Source: an uncultured Bacteroidales bacterium (GTDB lineage: Bacteria; Bacteroidota; Bacteroidia; Bacteroidales; Paludibacteraceae). Taken from it: 64,000 nucleotides of DNA. The first letter of the stretch is position 1; each line of letters opens with the position of its first letter. The DNA lies in assembly GCA_900542355.1 (NCBI GenBank), contig UQNE01000014.1:14896-78895 (forward strand). Reading direction: 5' to 3'. A program made the position numbers and the translations under genes. Of the stretch, positions 8,580-17,933 are shown piece by piece. The notes beneath the pieces were generated by a model. The model had not been told where the DNA came from and did no database searches. It worked only from the letters and a program-made list of their open reading frames with translations.

Positions 8580-9920
8580 TTATTTGGTGAGAATGCGGTA
8601 CTCCCATGGTTTGAGGGTAAGCGTTTCGCTTGCGGTGAGGTCTTTTTTCTCTCCGCAGTTGAAGCAAGTATATTTGCCCTCGTATCCTGTAAGGTCGATG
8701 GCTACCGTCTGTTCGTCAGCCGACATATTCATTACTGCGATGACGGTGTTTTTGCCGTTGTCCAACGGACGAACGCAAGCAAAAATCTGATTGTTGTCGG
8801 CAGGCAAGCGAAGCATTTTGGCTCCGAGTTCGGGGCTCCATAGTGCTTTGTTGGCTTTGCGTAACTTATTCAGGTTCTGATACATAGCATACTGATGTGC
8901 GCCCTCTACACGGTCGATACAGTCTTTCTCGAAGAACTCCAAACGATGGTGGTTACCGCTCAACTGACCGGTGTAGATAAGGGGCATACCGGGTACGATG
9001 TAGGTGAAAGCAGCGAAGAGGTCGGCAGCATCGCCCATGCGCTCAAATTCGGTGCCGTTCCACGAGTTCTCGTCGTGATTGCTGGTAAAATTCATACGGA
9101 TGGCGTTCGCACGAATGGTGGTGTCGGCTTTTTGGAAGTAGTTCCATAGGTCATCCACGGTGCTTTTGCCTTGTGCAACATTATTCATCAAGTGGTGGAG
9201 TTCCCAACCATAGTACATATCGAATGCCGACTCGGTGAGGTCTTGTGCTTTGGCTTCATCTTCGGCGAGCGTAAACATATCGGGGTGCGTTTGGCGCAGG
9301 TCTGCCATTGCCCAGTTCCAGAAATCGACCGGCACTTCACCTGCTACATCGCAGCGGAATCCGTCGATACCGATAGAGTCCATCCACCAATGCATGCAGC
9401 GTAGCATCTCTTGGCGCATCTCTTGGTTGTCGTAGTTGAGTTTTGAGATGTCGGTCCAGTCGTACTGTACCATTAGGTTACCGAGGCTGTCTCGGTAGTG
9501 CCAACCTTCGTTCTCTGTCCATTTGCTATCGGGTGCGGTGTGGTTGGCAACCCAGTCGAGAATCACTTTGAAGCCGAGGTTGTGTGCCGTGGCGAGCAGA
9601 TGCTCAAAGTCGGCGCGTGTTCCGAACTCGGGGTTGAATTGGCAATAGTCGATGATAGAATAATAACTGCCGAGCGTACCTTTTCGAGTGATGACTCCGA
9701 TAGGTTGGCAAGGCATAATCCACAGAATATCAATTCCATTCTCTCGTAACTCGGGCAGCACTTTTTCGGCAGCAGCAAAGGTGCCTTCGGGTGTAAGTTG
9801 GCGCGTGTTGAGTTCGTAGATAGTGGCATCATAAGCCCAGCGCGTGTGTGTGGTAGGTTCTTGTTTGGCGCAAGAAGCGAGCGTGAGAAGTCCCAACGCA
9901 AGGATAAAAAGTTTTTTCAT
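8580..9920 (-). CDS. Alpha-amylase-family glycoside hydrolase, lipoprotein (GH13-like)
   Basis: 446 residues. A lipoprotein signal (MKKLFILALGLLTLASCAKQ, Cys 17) places it on a membrane surface facing the periplasm or outside. The (beta/alpha)8 amylase motifs appear in order: region I DWVANHTAP, region II GFRCDVAG (catalytic Asp), region III TLAEDEA (catalytic Glu), region IV FTSNHDENS. A short C-terminal beta domain follows. Expected to cleave alpha-glucans; exact specificity is not readable. The start lies 9 bp after the stop of the larger amylase gene, so the two are cotranscribed. A strong terminator follows at 8526-8554. Confidence 0.92.
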   Translation of the reverse strand: MKKLFILALGLLTLASCAKQEPTTHTRWAYDATIYELNTRQLTPEGTFAAAEKVLPELRENGIDILWIMPCQPIGVITRKGTLGSYYSIIDYCQFNPEFGTRADFEHLLATAHNLGFKVILDWVANHTAPDSKWTENEGWHYRDSLGNLMVQYDWTDISKLNYDNQEMRQEMLRCMHWWMDSIGIDGFRCDVAGEVPVDFWNWAMADLRQTHPDMFTLAEDEAKAQDLTESAFDMYYGWELHHLMNNVAQGKSTVDDLWNYFQKADTTIRANAIRMNFTSNHDENSWNGTEFERMGDAADLFAAFTYIVPGMPLIYTGQLSGNHHRLEFFEKDCIDRVEGAHQYAMYQNLNKLRKANKALWSPELGAKMLRLPADNNQIFACVRPLDNGKNTVIAVMNMSADEQTVAIDLTGYEGKYTCFNCGEKKDLTASETLTLKPWEYRILTK

Positions 9921-9929
9921 AAGAATAGG

Positions 9930-12014
9930 TTATAAATTAGTAATTGAGTAAGTCAAGTTTTCGCGGTCGATTGTAACTCGCACGGTCTCGCCCATATAGA
10001 CACGGTCGAAACAGAGCGTATCGTCGGTGGCGTAAACCGGGATATAATCGCCATAGAGGAGCGGCATAGAACTACGGCGCAAGTGTATTAGTTCAGCCAC
10101 TTGGCTGCGGAAGTTCTGCTCGTAGCGGTTCAGTCCGTCGAAGCGCATCGGGTGTCGGTTGTCGGGGTCATTAGCACCTACCTCAGCATACTCATCGCCT
10201 TGGTAGATACAGGGCACTCCGGGGAGGGTGAGGTTTAGTACCTCGAGCAAAAAGGCGCGTTGGTATGCTTGATTGATGAGCAGTGTGTCGTTGGTCTTAT
10301 CGTTTGGTACGATACCGCAATAGCGTGTCCAACCTGCCTCTTTGGGGTCTTCCCAGAAACTGACTGCTCCTCCGGCGAACGAGGCAAAGCGTACTTGATC
10401 ATGGTTGCCGGAGATGTTGCCCATAGTGTGGTGTGAACCGTAGGTGGAAAGGGAGGTGAGAATGGTGTTGTTCAGATTTTGCATAGTGCCGTCGTTGCAT
10501 AGCGCACGCGTAGCGGTGAAATAGACATTGAAATCGAACTGCGCATTGAGCATACCGGTTTTGACATACGAGTTGATTAGTTCGGGCGAGCCATAAGTTT
10601 CGCCTATCATCCAGATATGTCTATCAGGGAAGCGCTCTGCCAACTTCTGTCCGAGCATACGCCAGTAGCATTCGGGTATATGCTTGCACGCATCGTGGCG
10701 GAACCCGTCGAAGTCGTAATTAGCAAGCCAATAGAGTGCGGAGTCGGTCATAGGTTGGCATACATCGGGTCGCTCGAGGTCGAGAGTAGGGATATGCGTA
10801 TCAAACCAGGTGGTAAGGCGTGCCTCGTCCCAGAGTTCAAAGTTGCGTCGTCCATCGGGCAAGATAGAATCGGTGTGCCAAGTAGGGTGCTCTTTGAGGG
10901 TAGGTGCATCGATGTGCATGTGGTTGGCGACATAATCGAGCACCACATTGATTCCATGCTCGTGGGCACGAGAGAGGAGCGTTTTTAATTCTTGGTCTGT
11001 ACCGAGGCGTTTATCAATAGCTGTGGCGTAGATGGGCCAATACCCATGGTATCCCGAGAACTTGGTGTAGGTCTTGGTCGAGTCGTATTTGTTGCCGTTT
11101 CGGAAGACATACTTACCCCATGCGTCCCATGGGTTTTGCGTTATAGGGCTGATCCATAGTGTATTAACGCCCAACTCATCGAAGTAGCCTTCTTCTATCT
11201 TTTGCGTGATGCCCGCGAGGTCTCCGCCTTGATAGTCCACAATATCCAAGACTTCGGGTGAGTTTATTTTCCAATCGTTGCTCGTGTTGCCGTTTTGGAA
11301 ACGATCCACCATGATAGAATAGAGCACTTGTGCTTGGTCGTCGTGGCGGTTGAGCAGAGCGGGGTCGGTAATCGGTTTGCCGTCTTGTAGGGGAATGAGC
11401 AGGTCGTTGTAGAGGAAGGTGCTATCTTCGGCGTAGATGCGCAGGTAAGCACGCCCCCGACTACACTGCTTTACTTCTGTGCTTTTGGAGAGATTGAGCG
11501 TGTAGGTGTCGTCGTCGTTGTGCGTCCATGCGTCGGGGGATGCGATGGGCATATTTTGTACAAAGGCAATGAGAGTAGTGGGGGTAACAGGTGAGGTGAA
11601 ACCAACCGTTATGCAGTGGTTGTCAGCGTTGTTGCTCAGCGAGATGAGGCCTTGCTTCTGCGGCTTATTGGGTAGAATGGGGATAACGAAACCTTGCTGA
11701 TTGTTGTGGATAGCGATGCCTTTACAGATGTTGTCGTGGTTGACGATATCTATCTCTTCGGGCAATGCGCCGTCGCCTACGAGGTTGAGTACCTCTACAC
11801 GGTCGCTTGTCAGCCAGTCGATATCTTGACATTTGGTGTAGCCGGTGTCAGCCATTAGGAGCGGCACATAATCGGTTAGGACGATGTGTGCGGTGTCGCT
11901 TGTCATGCGAATGGGTAGTATGGGTTGCCCTGTGGCAATACGGCTGATAGGGTCAGGAGTAGTGTTGCATGCCACCAAGAGAGGCAATGCTAACCATAAG
12001 AAATGCTTTTTCAT
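9930..12014 (-). CDS. Alpha-amylase-family glycoside hydrolase with N-terminal beta domain, lipoprotein
   Basis: 694 residues with lipoprotein signal MKKHFLWLALPLLVACN (Cys 16). The first 220 or so residues form a beta-rich domain of the kind that precedes the catalytic barrel in cyclomaltodextrinase/neopullulanase enzymes. The barrel then shows VVLDYVANHMH (region I), FDGFRHDACKH (region II, nucleophile Asp), MIGETYG (region III, acid/base Glu) and SGNHDQVRF (region IV). Probably trims maltodextrins at the cell surface together with the smaller amylase encoded 9 bp downstream. Its promoter is at 12048-12078. No SusC/SusD pair is next to it. Confidence 0.92.
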   Translation of the reverse strand: MKKHFLWLALPLLVACNTTPDPISRIATGQPILPIRMTSDTAHIVLTDYVPLLMADTGYTKCQDIDWLTSDRVEVLNLVGDGALPEEIDIVNHDNICKGIAIHNNQQGFVIPILPNKPQKQGLISLSNNADNHCITVGFTSPVTPTTLIAFVQNMPIASPDAWTHNDDDTYTLNLSKSTEVKQCSRGRAYLRIYAEDSTFLYNDLLIPLQDGKPITDPALLNRHDDQAQVLYSIMVDRFQNGNTSNDWKINSPEVLDIVDYQGGDLAGITQKIEEGYFDELGVNTLWISPITQNPWDAWGKYVFRNGNKYDSTKTYTKFSGYHGYWPIYATAIDKRLGTDQELKTLLSRAHEHGINVVLDYVANHMHIDAPTLKEHPTWHTDSILPDGRRNFELWDEARLTTWFDTHIPTLDLERPDVCQPMTDSALYWLANYDFDGFRHDACKHIPECYWRMLGQKLAERFPDRHIWMIGETYGSPELINSYVKTGMLNAQFDFNVYFTATRALCNDGTMQNLNNTILTSLSTYGSHHTMGNISGNHDQVRFASFAGGAVSFWEDPKEAGWTRYCGIVPNDKTNDTLLINQAYQRAFLLEVLNLTLPGVPCIYQGDEYAEVGANDPDNRHPMRFDGLNRYEQNFRSQVAELIHLRRSSMPLLYGDYIPVYATDDTLCFDRVYMGETVRVTIDRENLTYSITNL

Positions 12015-12633
12015 GCGTATAAATCTGGTTTACATTAAATTGCGGTGCAAAGTTACAAAATAAATCAGATATATGCAAATCTTTCAATGCGTAATTAAGA
12101 ATGCATAATAAGATTGCTCAGATTTTGCTCGCTTATGTTTCGGCGTAGTATGCTCCGGACAACCGCATCAAATTTGAAATGCATAATTACATATCTAATT
12201 ATATGCCTCGGTTTCTTATCCCCGCTCTCTATCCTATCTCTATCTTGTTTTGTCTTATTTTTATCTTTTTGTTCCATAGTTTGCACCCTGTTTTGCTACT
12301 GTCTGCCTACCGACCGTACTATGTAATTAGTATGTGATTAGTATGTGATTAGTATGTGATTAAACCTACCTAAGAATACCCTTATACTACCTTCGCAATA
12401 TCTATAGTAGTGTTAAAAAAGATTTCTAATTTTCCATACCTTTTCTTTCCTCCACTGTCTTAACGACCTGCATGGAGAATAATCAGAGCCATTAACGGAG
12501 AACCATACCATACATAGAACCGCAATGTGCAATTTTGGTGCGGTTGCCCTATTTGTATGCTATTGTTACAATTGAGATACAATGCATAATGGTTAGTATG
12601 GGAATGGGGTGAGTCGGTTGGAGCAATTATGCT
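12015..12633. other. Gene-less AT-rich gap between mutY and the amylase operon
   Basis: About 620 bp. It holds the amylase promoter (12048-12078), fragments of the TAATTA/TGCATAAT repeat family (12090-12200, 12580), and three direct copies of GTATGTGATTA at 12331-12364. Short open frames here have no recognisable features. Confidence 0.5.
12048..12078 (-). promoter_or_regulatory. Promoter of the amylase operon
   Basis: Minus strand: TTG (12076-12078), 20-nt spacer, TAACTTTG (12048-12055); leader of about 30 nt to the ATG at 12014. Confidence 0.75.
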
Positions 12634-13818
12634 CTACGAAAGAAGTTGCAGTTTTTCTAAGGCGCGTAGGGTGAGGCGCGAGAGAGCGTATTGGTCGAGG
12701 TCGGATAGGGAAACGGCTATAGTATCGCCGATAATAGGCAAGGCGGGTACTTGCAAACAGAAGAAACGCGTATGGAGGCGTTGATGGCTAAGGATATGGG
12801 TGAAATCAAGCACTAGTAGGTCTGAGGTTTGCGTGGCGTTTTGTGTAGTACTTTGTATGGCGGATGGGACTGTAGGTTGCGTAGTGGTGTGTAGGGCTTG
12901 CGTGGCTTCGGCGGTATCGAAGAGATGGTCTGTTTCGATAAGGGGAAACTCATACAGGTGTTGCCAGATGTCTTTGTCGGTGCGTTTGTGGAGGAGGGTG
13001 CTGTAGGCGGAAGCAGCGGTTGTAGCAGAGAGGTTATTTTTGTCGGTTGGGGTGCTGCTTACCACGATTTGGTTGGGGCAGAGGCAGATGAAATAGTTGA
13101 GGTAGCGATCGCGCAATGTGGGGCGCGGTTTGCGCACGGGTAGCAGTGTGGCGGTGTGGTGTTGGTCAGCCAAGCAGAAGGCAGCCAACGGGCAGCGTGG
13201 ACAGGAAGGTTCTTCGCTGCCGAGCAAGGTTAGCGACGGGGTGCAATAGAGGGCACCAAACTCCATAATAGACGAGTTGAAAAGGCGTGCGTTTTGTTGG
13301 TCGAGCAAGTCATCGATGAGGTGGTGGAAGTGCTTTTTGCCTGCGTTGGTATCGAAAGCGATGTCGCAGTCGTACAGTCGTGCCACCACGCGGTACACAT
13401 TGCCGTCCATAGCGGGGTAGGGGCGGTTGTAGGCAAAGGAGGCAATGGCTCCTGCGGTGTAGTCGCCTACGCCGGGGAGTTGCCTAATCTGCTCAAAAGA
13501 AGTAGGAAAGGGCAGCCAACCCTGCGCGACAATCATCTTTGCCGCTTTGTGGAGGTTGCGTGCTCGTGAGTAGTAGCCGAGGCCTTGCCAATAGCGCAGG
13601 ACCTCGTCTTCCTCGGCTGCTGCAAGCGTTGCTACATCGGGGAAACGCTCCGTAAAACGCAGGTAGTATTCCATACCTTGCACGACGCGTGTCTGCTGCA
13701 AGATAATCTCTGAGAGCCAAATCTTGTACGGGTCATCGGTCTCGCGCCACGGCAATACACGGTGGTACTGTTCGTACCATCGATATAGCGCACGATGAAG
13801 CGAGTCGATGTGGGTCAT
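12634..13818 (-). CDS. mutY: A/G-specific adenine glycosylase
   Basis: Removes adenine mispaired with 8-oxoguanine (base-excision repair). 394 residues: an N-terminal HhH-GPD glycosylase domain with SEIILQQTRV (catalytic Glu region) and the helix-hairpin-helix LPGVGDYTAGAIASFAYN followed by the catalytic Asp in PAMDGNVYRV. A four-Cys cluster loop and a C-terminal NUDIX-like 8-oxoG recognition domain (about residues 240-390, with a Thr/Gln-rich linker) follow. Odd point: the iron-sulfur ligands are spaced C-X13-C-X2-C-X5-C, whereas the family norm is C-X6-C-X2-C-X5-C. About seven residues (LTLLGSE) look inserted between the first two cysteines. Confidence 0.95.
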   Translation of the reverse strand: MTHIDSLHRALYRWYEQYHRVLPWRETDDPYKIWLSEIILQQTRVVQGMEYYLRFTERFPDVATLAAAEEDEVLRYWQGLGYYSRARNLHKAAKMIVAQGWLPFPTSFEQIRQLPGVGDYTAGAIASFAYNRPYPAMDGNVYRVVARLYDCDIAFDTNAGKKHFHHLIDDLLDQQNARLFNSSIMEFGALYCTPSLTLLGSEEPSCPRCPLAAFCLADQHHTATLLPVRKPRPTLRDRYLNYFICLCPNQIVVSSTPTDKNNLSATTAASAYSTLLHKRTDKDIWQHLYEFPLIETDHLFDTAEATQALHTTTQPTVPSAIQSTTQNATQTSDLLVLDFTHILSHQRLHTRFFCLQVPALPIIGDTIAVSLSDLDQYALSRLTLRALEKLQLLS

Positions 13819-13875
13819 GGATGTGATGGAAGACGCTATAAGACGCTACTAATCAGCGATATAGCGTTGCTGCGT

Positions 13876-14676
13876 TTAGAGTTTCTCGCCCAAGTGGCGT
13901 GCGAGTGAGAACTGAAACTCCAGTCCGCCTCCCTCGCGGTTGAGCGCGGTGATGGTGCCTCCGTGGAACTGCACGGCGTGTTTGACGATAGATAGTCCCA
14001 GTCCGGTACCGCCTAACTTACGGCTGCGCCCTTTGTCCACGCGGTAGAAACGCTCAAAGAGGTGGGGCAGGCACTCTTGCGGAACGCCGGGACCATTGTC
14101 GTAAACAGAGAAATAGATGTAACTCGGTGCTTGCCCCGTGCACTCAATATGTATCTGCACGCCTTTGCCGACATGGCTCAAGGAGTTGTCCACGATATTG
14201 CGGAAGATAGAGTAGAGCAGGGTGTAGTTGCCCGAGATAATGATATGGTCGGGGACATGGTAGGTGATCTTAGCCCCCAGTTCCTCTACACGCGGACTGA
14301 CATCTTCCACCACATTCTTAACCACCGAACTGAGTTCCAACTCAAGACGGTCGTATAGTTGGGTATTGAGGTCGAGTTTGTTGAGCATAGAGATGTCCTC
14401 GACCAGGTTGCTCAACCGCCCTGCCTGCTGGTAGGCACGCTCTAAGAACTCGTGCTGTTGCTCGGCGTTCATCTCGGGGTGGAGCAGGATGGTCTCCAAT
14501 GCACCCAAAATACTGGCAACGGGGGTTTTCAGTTCGTGGGAGATATTCTGTGTCAGTTCCAACCGCTGTTGCTCGCGTGCTTTCATCACACGCCGTTCGC
14601 TCCACTGGTGGTAGATGATGAAACTCAGTCCGCCCAAGAGGACAAGACAAACGATGATAACGATGGTGATAGTCAT
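13876..14676 (-). CDS. Sensor histidine kinase, short form with one membrane helix
   Basis: 266 residues. One N-terminal transmembrane helix (about 4-24) is followed directly by the dimerisation domain with the H-box NISHELKTPVASILGALE. The ATPase domain follows (N-box IFRNIVDNSLSHV, G1 VYDNGPGVPQ, G2 GGTGLGLSIVKHAVQFHGG). There is no periplasmic sensor or PAS/HAMP domain, so the signal must come through another protein or the membrane. It resembles PhoR-type kinases by core sequence, and its partner regulator lies 121 bp upstream. The pair is divergent from the phosphate transporter gene, which supports a phosphate-sensing role (inference). Confidence 0.9.
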   Translation of the reverse strand: MTITIVIIVCLVLLGGLSFIIYHQWSERRVMKAREQQRLELTQNISHELKTPVASILGALETILLHPEMNAEQQHEFLERAYQQAGRLSNLVEDISMLNKLDLNTQLYDRLELELSSVVKNVVEDVSPRVEELGAKITYHVPDHIIISGNYTLLYSIFRNIVDNSLSHVGKGVQIHIECTGQAPSYIYFSVYDNGPGVPQECLPHLFERFYRVDKGRSRKLGGTGLGLSIVKHAVQFHGGTITALNREGGGLEFQFSLARHLGEKL

Positions 14677-14797
14677 ATTTTTTTGTTTATGCGTTTATTG
14701 GTTGATTTGTTGATGCGTGGTTTAGTTGGTTGATGTTTGTTTATTTGTTGATAGGTTGATTTGTTTATTTGTTGATGGGTTTATTCGTTTATTGTTT
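14677..14797. repeat. Low-complexity GTTTATTTGTTGAT repeat between regulator and kinase genes
   Basis: At least six imperfect copies of units such as TTTGTTGATGGGTTTATTCG across 120 bp. They match the gap between nadK and lgt and separate two genes that otherwise look cotranscribed. Confidence 0.55.
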
Positions 14798-15478
14798 TTA
14801 TGGTCGCCAGATGTAACCGAAGCCGGACTTTGTTTGGAGGTGTTCGGCATAGGCATCAATCTTACGCCTAAGGTGCGTAATATGCACATCTACCGTGCGC
14901 TCCAACACATACGAATCGTCGTGCCAAACGGCAGTAAGCAGTTGCGCACGGGAGAGCATCTGCCCTTGGTGTGTCAGCAGGAAAGAGAGCAGTTCCAATT
15001 CCTTGCGGGTGATACTTACAGGTGTGCCATCTATGGTGAGCGACTTATCACGATGATTAATGACGATACCTTGATAGGTGAGTGTATCGGCTGTTTGCGC
15101 CTCGGTGTTTCCTCCGGTGCGCTTGAGCACTGCCGCCACTCGTGCCAGTACCTCTGTGATACGAAACGGCTTGGTGATATAGTCATCCGCGCCCAGTTGG
15201 AACCCTTTGAGGACATCGTTCTCGCCTCCGAGGGCGGTAAGGAAGATAACAGGCATAGTCATCAGTCCCTCGTTGCGGAGATAGGCTGCCATCTGTGTGC
15301 CGGACATACCGTCGAGCATGATGTCGAGCAAGATGAGATCGGGCGCAGAGGTGCGCACCAAGGGTATCGCTTCTTCGGCAGAGTGGGCGATAAGGGTCTG
15401 ATAACCTGCAGTTTGCAGACTATAAGACAGAATCTGACAAATATCGTCTTCGTCATCTACTATCAGAATGCGCGACAT
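14798..15478 (-). CDS. OmpR/PhoB-family response regulator
   Basis: 226 residues. The N-terminal receiver has the acidic pocket DDEDD (residues 7-11), the phosphoacceptor Asp in LLDIMLDGMSG (about 52), Thr in FLTALGG and Lys in YITKPF. The C-terminal winged-helix DNA-binding domain (about 130-226) has SITRKELELLSFLLTHQGQ and LERTVDVHITHLRRKI, typical of PhoB/OmpR proteins. It is transcribed from the promoter at 15524-15554 together with the kinase gene downstream. Two direct repeats next to the divergent transporter promoter are candidate binding sites. Confidence 0.93.
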   Translation of the reverse strand: MSRILIVDDEDDICQILSYSLQTAGYQTLIAHSAEEAIPLVRTSAPDLILLDIMLDGMSGTQMAAYLRNEGLMTMPVIFLTALGGENDVLKGFQLGADDYITKPFRITEVLARVAAVLKRTGGNTEAQTADTLTYQGIVINHRDKSLTIDGTPVSITRKELELLSFLLTHQGQMLSRAQLLTAVWHDDSYVLERTVDVHITHLRRKIDAYAEHLQTKSGFGYIWRP

Positions 15479-15523
15479 AAAAGAGGTGTTAAGAGCGAGT
15501 TAATAATCTATTTTTACGGCTGC

Positions 15524-15554
15524 AAAATTACTTCTTTTTCGTGATATGCACAAA
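15524..15554 (-). promoter_or_regulatory. Promoter of the two-component operon
   Basis: Minus strand: TTG (15552-15554), 20-nt spacer, TAATTTTG (15524-15531). Confidence 0.72.
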
Positions 15555-15580
15555 CTTCGGACAGGTTCTTAATAATTTCT

Positions 15581-15612
15581 TCACAAAATCTACACTTTTT
15601 CTTTACAAAATC
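15581..15612 (+). promoter_or_regulatory. Two direct repeats TTYACAAAATC, 21 bp apart
   Basis: TTCACAAAATC at 15581-15591 and TTTACAAAATC at 15602-15612 are spaced by two helical turns and end 4 bp before the -7 box of the phosphate transporter gene. That promoter lacks a -33 TTG, as expected if the divergently encoded OmpR-family regulator activates it. Inference only. Confidence 0.4.
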
Positions 15613-15616
15613 AGCG

Positions 15617-15624
15617 TACTTTTG
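15617..15624 (+). promoter_or_regulatory. -7 box of the phosphate transporter gene
   Basis: TACTTTTG matches the Bacteroidota -7 consensus, 25 bp before the ATG. No TTG is found at the -33 position (15594-15596). Confidence 0.6.
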
Positions 15625-15649
15625 CAGCGAAAAATGAATCAGATATAGT

Positions 15650-17908
15650 ATGAGTACGATTTACTTAGTGATGATTGTATTTCTTTTTGCGCTGGCAATC
15701 ATCGACTTATGGGTGGGAGTGAGCAACGATGCCGTTAATTTTCTGAACTCGGCAGTGGGTAGCAAGGTGGCTTCTCTCAAAAAGATTATCTTCATTGCCG
15801 CCATCGGTGTCTTCGTAGGTGCGGCAGCAAGCAACGGAATGATGGATATAGCCCGCCATGGTATCTTCCGTCCGGAGCAGTTCTCATTTGAAGAGATAAT
15901 GTGTATTTTTATGGCAGTGATGCTCACCGATGTTATTCTATTGGATGTGTTTAACTCGCTGGGTATGCCTACGAGTACGACCGTATCGCTGGTGTTTGAG
16001 TTGCTAGGCGGTACCTTCTGTTTGGCTTGTATCAAGATAGCGGGCGACTCGACGGGTGCGCTGAATTTCTACTCATTATTAAATACAGGTAAGGCGCTGG
16101 AAGTGATATTAGGTATCTTCCTTTCGGTAGGTATCGCGTTTGTGGTAGGTACGGTGGTACAATGGATAGCGCGTTTGATTTTTACCTTCAATTACACGCC
16201 GCGTCTGAAGTATTTTATCGGTGTCTTTGGCGGACTGAGTATCACCGCCATTCTCTATTTCGTGTTAATCAAGGTGTTGGCGAAAAGTCCGCTTGTACCT
16301 GTGGGTGTAAATGAATGGATAGATGCGAATACAGGGGCTTTGATGGGTATCATCTTCGTAGGCAGCACGCTGCTGATGGAGGTGCTCTACTTGCTAAAAG
16401 TAAATGTATTCCGCATCATTATCCTTTTTGGTACATTCGCTTTGGCGATGGCTTTTGCGAGCAACGACCTTGTCAATTTTGTGGGCGTTCCGCTTGCGGC
16501 TCTGTCGGCTTATCAAGACTATGCCGCTTCTGGTGCCGACGCCTCGACATACCTGATGTCTGCGCTCAATGAGCCGGCAAAGACTTCTATTTTCTTCTTG
16601 CTCGGCGCGGGTATCATCATGGTGATTGCGCTCACCAAATCGAAAAAAGCGCAGAATGTGGTGCAGACCTCGGTGAATCTCTCTCGGCAGGCAGAAGGGG
16701 ATGAGATGTTCGGCGGGAGCCGTGTGGCAAAGAGTATTGTGCGTGGTGCGAATAAACTGTCGGCCGCGATGGAGCATATCACGCCGGTGCCGGTGCGCCG
16801 ATGGATTGACTCGCGCTTTAACAAGGATGAGGCTATCTTGGCTGACGGTGCGGCGTTCGACTTGATTCGTGCTTCGGTGAACCTGGTGATTGCGGGTTTG
16901 CTTATCATCATGGGTACTTCGCTCAAGTTGCCGCTCTCGACCACTTATGTTACTTTCATCGTGGCTATGGGTACCTCGTTGGCAGATAGGGCTTGGACGC
17001 GTGAGTCGGCTGTGTATCGTATCACGGGTGTGCTGTCGGTGATAGGCGGTTGGTTCATCACGGCGGGTGTGGCTTTCCTCACTGCCGGGCTGGTGTGCTT
17101 GATATTCCATTGGGGTGGTATTGCAGCGATGATTGTGCTGATTGTGGCAGTGGTGATCATATTGATAGTGAGCAATATACGCTCATCGAAGCCGAAAGAT
17201 GAGCAGAATGCACCATTGGAGCAATGCTATATGAAGATGCTCTCTACACAAGACAGCACCGAGATGTGGCAACTGCTGCGTGAGCACCACCAATTAGCAT
17301 CGGGCAGTATGCTCCGGCAGACGCGCGATATCTATGTCGGTACCTGCCATGCCTTTGAGCAGGCCGACCTAAAAGCCCTGCGCACGGCGTGCAAACGATT
17401 AGACGACTTGCAGCAATGGAAACGCAAGAGCCGTTCGCGCGAACTGATGGCTCTGCGACGGATAACACCTACTTTTGTATTAGAGAAGAATACCTGGTTC
17501 CACCTCGGGTCGAATGCAGGCGAGCAGATGCTCTACGGTTTGAAGCGTATCGCCGTGCCGTGCCGCGACCATATCGACAGCGGTTTCCGCCCATTACCCG
17601 AAGACCTCTGCCGGGAACTGCACCTGATTGCTCAAGAGACTGCCGATTACTATGAGAAAGCATTGCAGGTCTATACCCAGCCCGAACCCGCCGTGCGTGC
17701 GCTGCTGGCGGAGATAGAGGACTCGAAACAGCACCTCTCTGCGCTCCGTAAGAAACACTTGGATAGGCTGACAACCGCCTCGGAGGCAGACCGAGAGGTG
17801 CTACCACAGCAGACGGCGTTGCTCTACCTAAATATCATCCAAGAGAGCCAGCAACTCCTCTCCGAACTGCGCCATTTCCTACGCGCCTATATGCACTTTA
17901 TGGAATAA
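15650..17908 (+). CDS. Pit-type inorganic phosphate transporter with fused PhoU-like helical domain
   Basis: 752 residues. The membrane part (about 1-520) has the inverted-repeat PHO4 signature: GVSNDAVNFLNSAVGSK near the N-terminus and FASNDLVNFVGVPL in the second half. GMPTSTTVSLVFELLGG and LKLPLSTTYVTFIVAMGTSL are the matching repeat helices. After the last helix (VSNIRSS, about 515) comes a cytoplasmic all-helical region of about 230 residues resembling PhoU/DUF47. Predicted low-affinity phosphate uptake driven by a cation gradient. It is divergent from the response-regulator operon and is followed by a strong hairpin at 17934-17971. Confidence 0.92.
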   Translation: MSTIYLVMIVFLFALAIIDLWVGVSNDAVNFLNSAVGSKVASLKKIIFIAAIGVFVGAAASNGMMDIARHGIFRPEQFSFEEIMCIFMAVMLTDVILLDVFNSLGMPTSTTVSLVFELLGGTFCLACIKIAGDSTGALNFYSLLNTGKALEVILGIFLSVGIAFVVGTVVQWIARLIFTFNYTPRLKYFIGVFGGLSITAILYFVLIKVLAKSPLVPVGVNEWIDANTGALMGIIFVGSTLLMEVLYLLKVNVFRIIILFGTFALAMAFASNDLVNFVGVPLAALSAYQDYAASGADASTYLMSALNEPAKTSIFFLLGAGIIMVIALTKSKKAQNVVQTSVNLSRQAEGDEMFGGSRVAKSIVRGANKLSAAMEHITPVPVRRWIDSRFNKDEAILADGAAFDLIRASVNLVIAGLLIIMGTSLKLPLSTTYVTFIVAMGTSLADRAWTRESAVYRITGVLSVIGGWFITAGVAFLTAGLVCLIFHWGGIAAMIVLIVAVVIILIVSNIRSSKPKDEQNAPLEQCYMKMLSTQDSTEMWQLLREHHQLASGSMLRQTRDIYVGTCHAFEQADLKALRTACKRLDDLQQWKRKSRSRELMALRRITPTFVLEKNTWFHLGSNAGEQMLYGLKRIAVPCRDHIDSGFRPLPEDLCRELHLIAQETADYYEKALQVYTQPEPAVRALLAEIEDSKQHLSALRKKHLDRLTTASEADREVLPQQTALLYLNIIQESQQLLSELRHFLRAYMHFME

Positions 17909-17933
17909 AAGTTCTGCTACATACGATAATGTG

